A stretch of DNA of 64,000 nt, taken from contig NZ_QPMM01000006.1 of the NCBI RefSeq assembly GCF_003419895.1, positions 62,001 through 126,000 of the forward strand, written 5' to 3'. The position numbers and the translations under genes are program-made. This DNA comes from Chitinophaga silvatica (GTDB taxonomy: Bacteria; Bacteroidota; Bacteroidia; Chitinophagales; Chitinophagaceae). Under the pieces are notes generated by a model. The model saw only the letters and a program-made list of their open reading frames with translations. It was not told where the DNA came from and made no database searches. Below are positions 9,791 to 18,812 of the stretch, piece after piece (the first letter of the stretch is position 1; each line of letters opens with the position of its first letter).

Positions 9791-9808
9791 TAACTTAATT
9801 GCATAAAC

Positions 9809-9848
9809 GAAAGAACCCCACCTCTGCAGGTGGGGTTCTTTCGCTTTA
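9809..9848 (+). terminator. Strong intrinsic terminator after S41 peptidase
   Basis: GAAAGAACCCCACCT pairs perfectly with AGGTGGGGTTCTTTC around a CTGC loop (9809-9842). Few Ts follow, but the A-rich/T-rich stem ends fit a bidirectional terminator. Confidence 0.85.
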
Positions 9849-10002
9849 ACCTATTTTTTAACCTAAAATTTGATCTTAATTTTTCAATAATTATGCCAGT
9901 TATTAGAATATCTGGTAATGATTTCTACCGTTCATAACATTTATACTCCATCCTTGTTATCTAAGTGGTGATCATGTTTTGTTAACTATAAACCTGAAGT
10001 AA

Positions 10003-10977
10003 ATGGAATACAGAAGATTAGGCCGCACTGGGCTTCAGCTTAGCATCCTTTCTCTCGGTAGCTGGGTAACATTTCATAAACAGATAGATGATAATTTGGT
10101 AGATAGATTGATGGGCATTGCATATGATAACGGAATTAATTTCTTCGACAATGCAGAATCCTACGCCCGTGGCGAATCAGAGAAAATGATGGGGCGTGTA
10201 TTAAAGCAAAAATACTGGGAACGTAGTGCCTTCAACGTTTCAAGTAAAGTTTTTTTTGGTGCACATAAAGAAAATAAACCCAATCAGATTGGTCTGAGCC
10301 GTAAACATATTGTTGAAGCCTGCCACGAATCACTGCAACGATTACAGGTAGAATACCTCGATCTTTTCTTTTGCCATCGCCCCGATCCTGAAACTCCAAT
10401 CGAAGAAGTGGTTTGGACCATGAACATTCTCCTGCAACAAGGTAAGATATTGTATTGGGGCACTTCCGAGTGGAGCGCACAGGAAATCATGGAAGCACAT
10501 ATGGTGGCACGTGAAAATCATTTAATTGGCCCTGCAATGGAGCAGCCGGAATACAATCTATTTAATCGCCGGAAGGTTGAAGTTGAGTTCGCGAATATTT
10601 ATAGGAATATTGGATTGGGAACTACTATCTGGAGCCCGCTGGCTTCGGGGTTACTGACCGGAAAGTACAATAATGATGTACCTCCTGATTCTCGTTTAGG
10701 CCTGGAGGGATTTCAATGGTTAAAAGATAAAACCCTGGTTAAGGAAAAGATCGATAAAGTAAAGCAATTGGAAAAGGTAGCAGATCAATTAGGTACTACC
10801 CTGCCAATATTATCTATTGCCTGGTGTATTCGTAATCCCAATGTTACTACAGCTATTCTGGGTGCCACCAAAGAAACTCAACTGACGGAGAATTTGAAAG
10901 CAGCTGATTTGTATCCTTCCCTGACACTCAATATTATGGAAGAAATAGACCTGATAATGGGGAATGTTTCTGCCTAA
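10003..10977 (+). CDS. Aldo/keto reductase, potassium-channel beta-subunit-like
   Basis: 324 residues, an NADPH-dependent TIM-barrel oxidoreductase. The opening MEYRRLGRTGLQLS, FDNAESYARGESE (catalytic Asp and Tyr), SSK (catalytic Lys) and CHRPDPETP (catalytic His) form the aldo/keto reductase tetrad. The similarity to Kv-beta/YghZ-like (AKR6/AKR14) members is strongest in the WGTSEWSAQEI segment. It is followed 51 bp later by csaA on the same strand, possibly co-transcribed. The substrate is unknown. Confidence 0.9.
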   Translation: MEYRRLGRTGLQLSILSLGSWVTFHKQIDDNLVDRLMGIAYDNGINFFDNAESYARGESEKMMGRVLKQKYWERSAFNVSSKVFFGAHKENKPNQIGLSRKHIVEACHESLQRLQVEYLDLFFCHRPDPETPIEEVVWTMNILLQQGKILYWGTSEWSAQEIMEAHMVARENHLIGPAMEQPEYNLFNRRKVEVEFANIYRNIGLGTTIWSPLASGLLTGKYNNDVPPDSRLGLEGFQWLKDKTLVKEKIDKVKQLEKVADQLGTTLPILSIAWCIRNPNVTTAILGATKETQLTENLKAADLYPSLTLNIMEEIDLIMGNVSA

Positions 10978-11028
10978 AAATTTGGAAACCAATGCGTTTT
11001 TACTATTTTTCCATAAAATGATAGTAAC

Positions 11029-11367
11029 ATGGAAACAATTAATTGGGCTGATTTTGAGAAAGTAGAAATGCGGGTAGGAACAATTCTGGAAGTCAATGAT
11101 TTCCCTAAAGCACGTAATCCTTCCTATCAGTTGGTGATCGATTTTGGTCCGGAGATCGGTTTGCGTAAATCCTCGGCTCAAATTACCCAATTATACCAGA
11201 AAGAAGAGTTGGTGGGACAGCAGGTTGTGGCGGTTGTGAACTTCCCACCAAAACAGATTGCCAACTTCATGTCGGAATGTTTGGTATTGGGTGCTGTAGG
11301 GCCTGAAAAAGAGGTGACGCTGCTTCAACCTGGTAAAAAAGTGATGAACGGACAGCGAATTGCATAG
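11029..11367 (+). CDS. csaA: CsaA-like tRNA-binding-domain protein
   Basis: 112 residues consisting only of the EMAP-II/Trbp111-type OB-fold. WADFEKVEMRVGTILEV at the start, GLRKSSAQIT in the middle and the C-terminal LLQPGKKVMNGQRIA match CsaA, a dimeric tRNA-binding, chaperone-like protein. Its length matches the family. It lies 51 bp after the aldo/keto reductase and precedes the gene-free repeat region at 11.4-12.0 kb. Confidence 0.92.
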   Translation: METINWADFEKVEMRVGTILEVNDFPKARNPSYQLVIDFGPEIGLRKSSAQITQLYQKEELVGQQVVAVVNFPPKQIANFMSECLVLGAVGPEKEVTLLQPGKKVMNGQRIA

Positions 11368-11473
11368 TTTTATTGATTTACATCAACATACACATTGTTA
11401 TAATATTCAATTTTAAATTTTAATAATATTACAAATAAAATAATATAAAAATTAATTAACGATTATCCTCTGT

Positions 11474-11604
11474 TTACGAACAATAATATATCGTTCACGG
11501 AAATGAAACCCAGAAGAAAATTCGACGATATATCTTTGTTCTAGGTTTTTCATAGGATATGGTTAAAATTATTACAAGGGCGGTATTCTTACCACCCTTT
11601 TTTT
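11474..11604 (+). repeat. Repeat family R, copy A (candidate small RNA)
   Basis: Colinear without gaps with copy D (25574-25704). Shared parts in order: TTACGAAC (11474), TCGTTCAC (11491), a weakly paired AGAAGAAA/TTTGTTCT stem (11512 and 11535), the core TAGGTTTTTCATAGGATATG from 11542, then the hairpin GGGCGGTATTCTTACCACCC (11578-11597) and a T-tract. TATCTTTG at 11531-11538 is an exact -7 box, so transcription could begin just before the core and end at the hairpin, giving an RNA of roughly 60 nt. Function unknown; it may be an undescribed or Rfam-listed RNA that I cannot look up here. Confidence 0.7.
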
Positions 11605-11741
11605 ATTTCCTTACCCCCCAAATTCTCCCTGATAGGTGTTTAAACATCGATTCTCTTATGAATCAATATCTTAGCACTTTTTGCTTATATATATTCTTAT
11701 CATGAAGCGTTTTTTAGTCTTATACGTTCACCTTCTTTTTT

Positions 11742-11884
11742 GAGACGTTCACGGGATAAAATGCATCATTCACTAGAATCAGAACTTTATATTCAATAAA
11801 AACGGCCACCTTTGGTTTAGGTTTTTCAATAAAGATATGGTTAAAATTTTTCGGGGCTGTAGTCTTGCAGCCCTGTTTCTATTT
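11742..11884 (+). repeat. Repeat family R, copy B
   Basis: It has the core TTTAGGTTTTTCAA (from 11816), then GATATGGTTAAAATT, and the hairpin GGGCTGTAGTCTTGCAGCCC (11854-11873) followed by a T-rich tract. Relative to A and D there is a small insertion in the core and a longer spacer between CGTTCAC (11746) and TAGG (11818). CACCTTTG (11807-11814) sits where A has its -7 box, with one mismatch. It lies 140 bp downstream of copy A in the same orientation. Confidence 0.65.
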
Positions 11885-11994
11885 TAGGACCTCCCACTTT
11901 TATATCTCCTTCTATCAGTCAACATCAAAAAAAATTGGATTTACAAATCCGGTTTCCCAGACTCATAAATCCAACTTATTGATTATTAATGATT

Positions 11995-14139
11995 TTACTT
12001 TGTGAAACTTGCAGGGTATGCTTTGTTCAGCAAATTATTATAGATAAAGCGATAGCTTTCGCTATTGGAATGTGCACTTTTAATACTTCTCCATCCATGA
12101 CGCTCGCCAGGATATAACATAAATTCGAAATGCTTATTAAGGTTTTCCAGTGTATCAATCAACTGGATAGCGTTCTGCATATGCACATTATCATCCATGG
12201 TTCCATGTACAATACGCATAAGCCCCTTGTATTTATCTGCATATGTCATTACCGATGTTGCCTTATAGCCCTCAGGGTTTTCTGCGGGAGTATCCATATA
12301 CCTTTCGGTATAATGACTATCATATAACTTCCAGTCTGTAACCGCAAAATTGGCCATTCCATAATTAAATACATCAGCTCCGTAGGTCAATGCCATACAG
12401 GTCATATAACCGCCAAAGCTACCTCCGGTCATGCAAATCTTGTTGGGATCTGCCCAGGTTTGACTACGCAACCAGATTGCTGCATCCATGTAATCTTCAA
12501 TCTCGTGTTTACCCAACTGGCGATGGATATAATTCATTCCCATTTTGCCCAACTGACCACTGCTGCGGTTGTCTATAGCTACCTGAATAACGCCTTCCTG
12601 CGCCCACCATTGCTGGGTGCCATTGAATTTCCAGGTATCGTAAACAGTACCGGCATTTGGTCCGCCATAAATACTGATCAGAATCGGATATTTCTTTCCT
12701 GCTTCCATATGCACCGGCATAGTGATCGTCAACGGTAATACCAGTCCATCTCTGGTGGTATAGGTCTGAAGCGCGGTTTTAGCCAGGTTGTAATTGTCGA
12801 AATTACTTCCCTTGCTATCGCCTAATTCCCTGATAAGTTTACCATTACTATCCATCAACGCCATTTTAGATGGGGTTTGAAGGTTGGAATAGGTATTAAT
12901 GTAGTATTTACCTCCGGGAGCCATGTTAATAACGTTGTTGAACTCCCCGGCTGTTAAACGGGTCATTGCGCCCGATTTCATGTTTACTTTATACAGATCG
13001 AAGCGGGTCGACTTTTCCTTACGTGCTGTAAAGTATACTACCAGGTTTTTATCGTCTATATGCAGCACTTCTTTTACAGTCCAGTTACCGGTTGTAAGTT
13101 GCTTTTTCAGTGAGCCATCCATGTTGTGCCAGTAGAGGTGCGACCAGCCGGTTTTATCGCTTTGCAGCAAGAAACCCTGGTTATTGGCGAGGAATGGAAC
13201 GGCATCAAACCAATCGATCCAGGTTTTTTGCTCTTCGTTATAGATTACTTTTTTACTACCGTTATCCGGGTTGATGCTATAGATTTTCAGGTTATCCTGG
13301 CCTCTGTTCATCCACTGAATCCACAACTGGCGGCTATCCTCTGTCCAGAAAGGAGTTCCAAAATACTGGTCGTCGTTTTCATTGAAATCTGCCCAGGTGG
13401 TTGCTCCTCCTGTAACAGGCACTACTCCCAACTTTACCGCAGGATTAGGATCGCCGGCTTTAGGGTAGCGGGTATTTTCGAGGTAGCCATGCTGGCCTTT
13501 TTCACTATAAATTGGGAAAACCGGCACCTTACTGTCGTTAAAGTGCATGTAGGCAATTTTACGACTATCGGGGCTCCACCAGAATGCACGATATTTAGTC
13601 GGTCTGCCTAAAATTTCTTCATAATATACCCAGGATGCCCATCCGTTGTATACTACATCTGACCCGTCAGTGGTATACCTTGTTTCTTTTTTAGTGGCTA
13701 CTTCAACACTGTATAAATCATTGTTTTTGGTGTAGGCCACGTATTTACCGTCAGGAGAAAGAGTTGGATTTTTTTCTTCTGCGGCATCATTGGTTAAGCG
13801 GATGCTAACACCATCCATGCCTTTATAAAGGATATCATTGTCTACAACGCTAACAGTAGGACCTAAAACAGGAGCTGTGTAAATAGTGGCTGCACCAGTG
13901 CGTGCGTCTATTGAATATGCCTGCATTTTGCCACCTTCAGGCCGCATTTCTATATAATGCTCAGCATCCGCCCATTTAGGAATATGGGGCAATGGCTTAG
14001 TTACATTAGTTGGCTTATCCTTGAAGGCTTCTTCGTAGGTAAAGTCTTGCTTTTGCTGGGCGCTCAAATTGGAGGCAGTTAGTACCAGTAAAGCAAGTGT
14101 CTGAATAGTGGTTGGTTTAAACCATCGTTCGCTTCTCAT
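11995..14139 (-). CDS. Secreted S9 peptidase, dipeptidyl-peptidase IV-like
   Basis: 714 residues with a signal peptide (ending near SNLSAQQ, residue 28). The N-terminal half is an eight-bladed beta-propeller (DPPIV_N); the C-terminal alpha/beta-hydrolase domain carries the nucleophile Ser574 in GGSFGGYM, the Asp pair at 649-650 (HGTMDDNVH) and His681 (ERHGW). YYEEILGR near residue 170 resembles the Glu-containing motif that binds the free N-terminus in DPP-IV enzymes, so X-Pro dipeptide or tripeptide release is likely. It is monocistronic and convergent with csaA across the repeat region. Confidence 0.92.
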   Translation of the reverse strand: MRSERWFKPTTIQTLALLVLTASNLSAQQKQDFTYEEAFKDKPTNVTKPLPHIPKWADAEHYIEMRPEGGKMQAYSIDARTGAATIYTAPVLGPTVSVVDNDILYKGMDGVSIRLTNDAAEEKNPTLSPDGKYVAYTKNNDLYSVEVATKKETRYTTDGSDVVYNGWASWVYYEEILGRPTKYRAFWWSPDSRKIAYMHFNDSKVPVFPIYSEKGQHGYLENTRYPKAGDPNPAVKLGVVPVTGGATTWADFNENDDQYFGTPFWTEDSRQLWIQWMNRGQDNLKIYSINPDNGSKKVIYNEEQKTWIDWFDAVPFLANNQGFLLQSDKTGWSHLYWHNMDGSLKKQLTTGNWTVKEVLHIDDKNLVVYFTARKEKSTRFDLYKVNMKSGAMTRLTAGEFNNVINMAPGGKYYINTYSNLQTPSKMALMDSNGKLIRELGDSKGSNFDNYNLAKTALQTYTTRDGLVLPLTITMPVHMEAGKKYPILISIYGGPNAGTVYDTWKFNGTQQWWAQEGVIQVAIDNRSSGQLGKMGMNYIHRQLGKHEIEDYMDAAIWLRSQTWADPNKICMTGGSFGGYMTCMALTYGADVFNYGMANFAVTDWKLYDSHYTERYMDTPAENPEGYKATSVMTYADKYKGLMRIVHGTMDDNVHMQNAIQLIDTLENLNKHFEFMLYPGERHGWRSIKSAHSNSESYRFIYNNLLNKAYPASFTK

Positions 14140-14326
14140 AAAAAAATAATATAACTGAGGTGGTTTTGTTGTAAAAAGTTAGCTGGCGAAAATAAGCATA
14201 ACTCTATAATAGCGTGAACATTTTACATTAGGCGGCGCATATTGCCAACCATCGGTCATTTTCCTCCATTTACGCCCCATTTTATGTCAAATGTGAAGAA
14301 AGCTTATAAATAGCAGTGATGCCCGT

Positions 14327-14395
14327 TATCTTTAAGCTGGTTTTCATAGGATATGGTCAAAAAATAAGAGGGCTGTAGTCTTACAGCCCTTTTTA
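14327..14395 (+). repeat. Repeat family R, copy C (upstream of lysS)
   Basis: Core GGTTTTCATAGGATATGGTC (from 14339) followed by the hairpin GGGCTGTAGTCTTACAGCCC (14369-14388) and a T-rich tract. TATCTTTA (14327-14334) occupies the -7 position seen in copy A, with one mismatch. The long upstream part shared by A and D is not recognisable. The lysS promoter box begins right after the T-tract, so this is more likely a separate transcript or a barrier to read-through than a lysS leader. Confidence 0.65.
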
Positions 14396-14396
14396 T

Positions 14397-14404
14397 TATT
14401 TTTG
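14397..14404 (+). promoter_or_regulatory. -7 promoter box for lysS
   Basis: TATTTTTG is an exact TAnnTTTG match, 24 bp before the lysS ATG and just after the terminator of repeat copy C. Confidence 0.65.
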
Positions 14405-14427
14405 CACTCCAATAGGGAATAAATAAC

Positions 14428-15939
14428 ATGACACAATTATCTGAGCAAGAGATTATCCGCCGGGAAAAACTGCAGGAGCTGCATAATTTAGGGATCGACC
14501 CCTATCCGGCAGCCGAGTATCCGGTAAATGATACTTCCGTTAATATTTTAAATAACTATTCGGAGGAAACTAAAGACAAATTCCAGGACGTTTGCCTGGC
14601 TGGCCGTATTATGAGTGTTAATGATAGAGGGAAGGCAAACTTTATCAAGATCCAGGATAGCACTGGCCGTATCCAGGTTTATTTGAAACGCGATGAAATT
14701 TGTCCGGGTGAGGATAAGTCTTTCTACGATGTTGTATTCAAAAAACTGATGGATATCGGTGATATCGTTGGGGTAAAAGGCTATGCTTTTGTGACTAAAA
14801 CCGGGGAAACCTCTATTCACGCTAAAGAAATCTCCCTGTTATCCAAATCATTGCGCCCGTTCCCGATTGTAAAGGAAAAGGATGGAGAAGTATTTGACGC
14901 GGTTTCAGATCCTGAGTTCAAATACCGTCAGCGCTATGCAGATATGGTAATTAATCCTGGTGTGAAAGATGCTTTCATCAAACGTACCAAGATTATGCAA
15001 ACGATCCGCGATTTCTATAACAACCTGGGTTACCTGGAAGTAGAAACGCCTATTTTGCAACCAATCCCTGGCGGAGCTACTGCCCGTCCGTTTATTACAC
15101 ATCACAATGCACTGGATATTCCTTTATACCTGAGAATCGCTAACGAGTTGTATCTGAAGCGTTTGATAGTAGGTGGATTTGATGGCGTTTATGAATTTGC
15201 GAAGGATTTCCGCAACGAAGGGATGGATCGTACCCACAACCCTGAGTTTACAGTAATGGAAATGTACGCTGCTTATAAAGATTATGAGTGGATGATGCGT
15301 ACCACTGAATCCCTGTTGGAAAAAGTAGCACTTACCCTTCACGGAACTACTGAAGTTCAGGTAGGGGAGAAAACTATCGACTTCAAAGCTCCGTTCCGCC
15401 GTGTAACCATGTATGACGCCATTAAGGAGCATACTGGATTCGATATCTCAGGAATGGATGAAGCACAACTCAGAGACGTTTGCAAACAATTAGGTATACA
15501 CGTAGATGCTAAATACGGAAAGTCTAAACTGATAGACGAAATCTTTGGTGAAAAATGTGAAGGACATTACGTTCAGCCTACTTTCATCACAGATTATCCG
15601 GTAGAAATGAGCCCATTAACTAAAAAGCACCGTAGCAAACCAGGATTGGTTGAGCGCTTCGAGCTGATAGTAAATGGTAAGGAAATTGCTAATGCTTATA
15701 GTGAGCTTAACGATCCGCTCGATCAACGCGAACGCTTTGAAGAACAGGTTAAACTGATGGAAAGAGGCGACGATGAAGCAATGTATATCGATTATGATTT
15801 CCTCCGTGCCCTGGAATATGGTATGCCACCAACTTCTGGTATCGGTATCGGAATCGATAGGTTAACAATGCTGATGACAAATCAACCATCCATTCAGGAT
15901 GTGTTGTTCTTCCCACAGATGAGACCTGAACAGGCATAA
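14428..15939 (+). CDS. lysS: Lysyl-tRNA synthetase, class II
   Basis: 503 residues. The N-terminal OB-fold anticodon-binding domain (about residues 50-160, with [20 protein letters not shown]) is followed by the class II catalytic core with motif 1 ([20 protein letters not shown]), motif 2 ([20 protein letters not shown]) and motif 3 ([17 protein letters not shown]). Length and architecture match bacterial class II LysRS, which charges tRNA-Lys. A terminator follows 31 bp after the stop. Confidence 0.97.
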   Translation: MTQLSEQEIIRREKLQELHNLGIDPYPAAEYPVNDTSVNILNNYSEETKDKFQDVCLAGRIMSVNDRGKANFIKIQDSTGRIQVYLKRDEICPGEDKSFYDVVFKKLMDIGDIVGVKGYAFVTKTGETSIHAKEISLLSKSLRPFPIVKEKDGEVFDAVSDPEFKYRQRYADMVINPGVKDAFIKRTKIMQTIRDFYNNLGYLEVETPILQPIPGGATARPFITHHNALDIPLYLRIANELYLKRLIVGGFDGVYEFAKDFRNEGMDRTHNPEFTVMEMYAAYKDYEWMMRTTESLLEKVALTLHGTTEVQVGEKTIDFKAPFRRVTMYDAIKEHTGFDISGMDEAQLRDVCKQLGIHVDAKYGKSKLIDEIFGEKCEGHYVQPTFITDYPVEMSPLTKKHRSKPGLVERFELIVNGKEIANAYSELNDPLDQRERFEEQVKLMERGDDEAMYIDYDFLRALEYGMPPTSGIGIGIDRLTMLMTNQPSIQDVLFFPQMRPEQA

Positions 15940-15970
15940 AAATTTACAATCTGTAGATAATTTAAACGGT

Positions 15971-16007
15971 AAGAGCGGAGGTTAATAACCTTCGCTCTTT
16001 TTTTATT
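15971..16007 (+). terminator. Intrinsic terminator after lysS
   Basis: AAGAGCG-AGGTT pairs with AACCT-CGCTCTT around a short AAT loop (15971-15999), followed by a T-tract. Confidence 0.85.
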
Positions 16008-16090
16008 TAAGAGGATTTGAACACATATTAAACAAAAGCGCTATTAAAACGTTACATCGTTTATTGGCCATCGTATCAAAAAGTTAGCAT

Positions 16091-16924
16091 ATGAAAACTA
16101 TTCTCGTTCCAACAGATTTTTCAGATACAGCTTATAATGCTGCAGTATATGCCATCTCTCTGGCAAATAATTATGGTGCATCACGCATTGTGTTGTACCA
16201 TGCCTATGAGCTTATTGTTCCTATCCCAGATGTGCCTACCATGGTACCGATGGTGAATCCGGACGATCTGAAAGCTGCGAGCATGGAGGGTCTGGAAAAA
16301 ATGCAGAAGGAACTCCAGGATCTCCTCAATCCTGGTATTGCAATAGTTGTAAGGGCAGATAATACTTTACTGGCAGCCACCATTGAGGAAGTATGTAAAA
16401 GTGAAGAAGTAGATCTGATCGTAATGGGTATTACAGGAGGTACTAAATTAGAAGAAGTACTGGTGGGGTCTAATACAATTGACGTGGTAAAAACAACTAA
16501 TTATCCGGTTTTAATAGTGCCTGGTCAGGGAACTTTTAAACCTGTTAGTAAAATTGTATTTGCTACAGATTTGCAAAAGATAGTGGAAACAACCCCAATT
16601 GATTTGTTAATCAAATTTCTTGATATGTTTAACGCCGAAGTACACGTGTTAAATATTGATCACAAGAATAAAAATTTCAATTCAGATACGCCCTACGAAA
16701 CATTGATGCTGGATACTATTTTGGAAAAGTTTAATCCGATTTTTCATTTTATTGATGATAAAAATATTGTTGAGGGTATAATGCATTTTGCAGATGCCAA
16801 CAAAGCAGACCTTATCATCACTATTCCTAAAAAACGTGGTTTGTTCCAAAGCATTTTCACCAGAAGCAGAACTTCAAAACTGGCTTATCAAACACATATT
16901 CCTTTGTTGACATTACGCGAATAA
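16091..16924 (+). CDS. Tandem universal stress protein (two UspA domains)
   Basis: 277 residues. The first UspA domain covers residues 1-145, starting MKTILVPTDFSDTAYNAA and ending with the nucleotide-binding-type GSNTIDVVKTTNYPVLIVPG. The second, more divergent domain covers about 155-277 (KIVFATDLQKI to TSKLAYQTHIPLLTL). The first domain has the GxxGS-like phosphate-binding pattern (GITGGTKLEEVLVGS). Two-domain Usp proteins are common in Bacteroidota and linked to stress and energy limitation. The following gene has its own promoter box. Confidence 0.9.
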   Translation: MKTILVPTDFSDTAYNAAVYAISLANNYGASRIVLYHAYELIVPIPDVPTMVPMVNPDDLKAASMEGLEKMQKELQDLLNPGIAIVVRADNTLLAATIEEVCKSEEVDLIVMGITGGTKLEEVLVGSNTIDVVKTTNYPVLIVPGQGTFKPVSKIVFATDLQKIVETTPIDLLIKFLDMFNAEVHVLNIDHKNKNFNSDTPYETLMLDTILEKFNPIFHFIDDKNIVEGIMHFADANKADLIITIPKKRGLFQSIFTRSRTSKLAYQTHIPLLTLRE

Positions 16925-16928
16925 TATT

Positions 16929-16936
16929 TACATTTG
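16929..16936 (+). promoter_or_regulatory. -7 promoter box for DUF4197 gene
   Basis: TACATTTG exactly matches TAnnTTTG. It lies 4 bp after the Usp stop codon and 28 bp before the ATG at 16964, and it covers the upstream TTG start candidate at 16934. Confidence 0.6.
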
Positions 16937-16963
16937 ACTTACATTAAAGTTCATAATAATACT

Positions 16964-17725
16964 ATGCTTAAACGTTCATTATCGGTATTGCTAGGATGTT
17001 TACTCCTTACGCAAGTTAGTAATGCCCAGTTGTTAAAAAAGCTGGGAAAGAAATTAGAAACAGCTACTAAAAAAGATAGTTCCAGTAACAGCAGCTCCAC
17101 TATTTCTCTTGCCAGTTTAACGGAATCAGATGCCGGTTCTGCAATTAAAGAAGCGCTTTCAAAAGGTGTTTCCGCTGGTATCGCTAAACTTAATAAAACA
17201 AATGGTTTCTTTGGAAGTGATATTTATAAAGTATTGCTCCCTCCAGATGCTGTTAAAATAGAAAATACTTTAAGATCTATTGGTCTGGGAAGTCAGGTAG
17301 ATAAAGCAATTCTGCAGATCAACCGTTCTGCCGAAAAAGCTGTAGGATATGCAGCTCCGATTTTCGTGAACGCTATCAAGCAAATGACACTGACAGATGC
17401 TGTTAATCTGATTAAAGGAGGAAACACTTCTGCGACAGATTATTTCAAAGGCAAAACTACAGATGAGCTGAAATCGGCCTTCTCGCCTATTATTCAAAAA
17501 ACACTGGATAGTACAGCTGCTACCCGTTATTACACTGATATCGTAAATACATATAACAAGCTGCCTACTACCTTTACAAAAGCAAATCCGGATCTGAAAG
17601 ATTACGTAACAACTATGGCTGTTAATGCCTTGTTCGATCAGATTGGTAAAGAGGAACAGTCTATCAGGGCTAATCCTGCTGCCAGAACTACTGAGTTACT
17701 GCAAAAAGTATTCGGCGCTAAATAG
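16964..17725 (+). CDS. Secreted DUF4197 protein
   Basis: 253 residues from the ATG at 16964; an upstream TTG at 16934 is excluded because it lies in the -7 box. A signal peptide ends after VSNAQ (residue 21), then comes a Ser-rich linker, then the DUF4197 domain (about 55-253), recognisable from IKEALSKGVSAGIAKLNKTNGFF and ending with NALFDQIGKEEQSIRANPAA. The domain is mostly helical and exported in proteobacteria and Bacteroidota; its role is unknown. A 205-bp palindrome begins one base after the stop codon. Confidence 0.85.
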   Translation: MLKRSLSVLLGCLLLTQVSNAQLLKKLGKKLETATKKDSSSNSSSTISLASLTESDAGSAIKEALSKGVSAGIAKLNKTNGFFGSDIYKVLLPPDAVKIENTLRSIGLGSQVDKAILQINRSAEKAVGYAAPIFVNAIKQMTLTDAVNLIKGGNTSATDYFKGKTTDELKSAFSPIIQKTLDSTAATRYYTDIVNTYNKLPTTFTKANPDLKDYVTTMAVNALFDQIGKEEQSIRANPAARTTELLQKVFGAK

Positions 17726-17930
17726 CTCGCTGGCTCGCTTGTTTCTCGCAGAGAAGCAGAGATTAATATTAAGAGGCATAAGGATCGAAGCGAATGGTCT
17801 TAAGGACTTCGGATAGGTTTCAATACAAATAGAAACCATTCAGCAGTTCTTAAAAATATTCGCTTCGATCCTTATGCCTCTTAATATTAATCTCTGCTTC
17901 TCTGCGAGAAACAAAAGCGAGCAACGCGAG
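17726..17930. repeat. Long palindrome family P, copy P1
   Basis: Arms of about 58 nt pair almost perfectly: the left arm starts CTCGCTTGTTTCTCGCAGAG (17734) and the right arm ends at 17921 with a 2-nt insertion, with an extra outer CTCGC/GCGAG pair (17726-17730 and 17926-17930). The arms contain GATTAATATTAAGAGG and GATCGAAGCGAAT; the inner part pairs GGTTTC with GAAACC. It fills the whole gap between the stop codons of the convergent DUF4197 and flavin reductase genes, leaving one base on each side. Confidence 0.9.
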
Positions 17931-17931
17931 C

Positions 17932-18810
17932 TCACCCCGCCAGCAACACCTGCCACGCTGCCTCTACCCTACCCTGGTCTAAAAGTGTTTTAGCGTAGGC
18001 ATGTAGTTCTTTTTCCATCTCGTCTGGCGTTACGCTGTAATATTGAATGATATTTTTTAGATGATCGTCATGGAAAGCCGGGTCTATAAACGGCATTTCA
18101 TGAACATTACCTAACTGACCAAGGTTATTGCCTGTCAGAATATTGCTGTTGCGAATATTGGCAGGTAAGGCATCTACGCCGATCCCCAGTTTTGTATTTG
18201 GTTTGGCTACCTCAAATACGGCATCGCCGGAAGCACGACAATAGAAATCGCCTCCCATACGGGCTACAAGGTCTATCTTGTGTGGATCAATTTTGCCGTT
18301 GGCGTTTAGGATCTCATCGTTTATATGCAGCATTACGGGTTCACAGATAACAAGGTTACCTGCACCACCTTCCTGGCCGGTTTCAATTATTTCTTTAACG
18401 ATACATTCTATTTGTACCGGGCTTTCTTTTACTCTGAAAGGTTTAATTTTTTCAGAGGGTAAAGGGGTAAATCCGGCTTTCTCAAACTCGTTTACTCCAG
18501 CCGGATATTCACAACTGGCTAAAGAGGTTTGTTGTACCATGTTATAATTCACCACATTAATAACAACTTCCTTTGTAGCATATACATTTTCCAGTGTATG
18601 CTTCACCGTATTATCTCTGACTCTTCTGGCCGGGGAGAAAATAAGGGTAGCAGGGTTAGACCCAAAAACGTTAAAGAAGCTGAATGGCGAGAGGTTTGGC
18701 CTGCCGTCCTGATCTATGGTGCTGGCAAAGCAGATAGGTCGTGGAGCTACTGCACCCAGTAAATAGGCATGTAGCTCGCTGGTTTTAATTAGTGAAGGAT
18801 CTATCTGCAT
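17932..18810 (-). CDS. Flavin reductase-like, FMN-binding split-barrel protein
   Basis: 292 residues of the flavin reductase-like domain family, with VAPRPICFASTIDQDGRPNL at residues 20-39 and SPFSFFNVFGSNPATLIFSP after it, the typical FMN-binding split-barrel motif. The C-terminal 90 residues form a helical extension common to this long subfamily. It follows the fumarylacetoacetase-family gene by 2 bp, so the two are an operon and this enzyme may act in the same aromatic or heterocycle degradation. Its exact reaction cannot be read from sequence. Confidence 0.85.
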   Translation of the reverse strand: MQIDPSLIKTSELHAYLLGAVAPRPICFASTIDQDGRPNLSPFSFFNVFGSNPATLIFSPARRVRDNTVKHTLENVYATKEVVINVVNYNMVQQTSLASCEYPAGVNEFEKAGFTPLPSEKIKPFRVKESPVQIECIVKEIIETGQEGGAGNLVICEPVMLHINDEILNANGKIDPHKIDLVARMGGDFYCRASGDAVFEVAKPNTKLGIGVDALPANIRNSNILTGNNLGQLGNVHEMPFIDPAFHDDHLKNIIQYYSVTPDEMEKELHAYAKTLLDQGRVEAAWQVLLAG

Positions 18811-18812
18811 AA

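Noticed and set aside
11560-11700. Leader peptide beginning Met-Val-Lys-Ile in the R core as the main function
   Set aside because: The frame is not kept: copy C stops after four codons and B after 16, while the hairpin is kept in all. Structure, not peptide, is conserved. It is left as a minor possibility under the gpmI finding.
13126-13611. A 161-codon open frame antisense to the DPP-IV-like gene
   Set aside because: It is inside the beta-propeller coding region of a well-supported gene and resembles no family.
14327-14427. Copy C as a T-box or amino-acid attenuator for lysS
   Set aside because: A separate exact -7 box follows the terminator, the same element occurs away from aminoacyl-tRNA synthetase genes, and no specifier or antiterminator structure is visible.
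17726-17930. P-family palindromes as CRISPR or rRNA-like sequence
   Set aside because: There are only two arms per locus, with no repeat-spacer periodicity or cas genes, and no similarity to structured RNA genes that I know.
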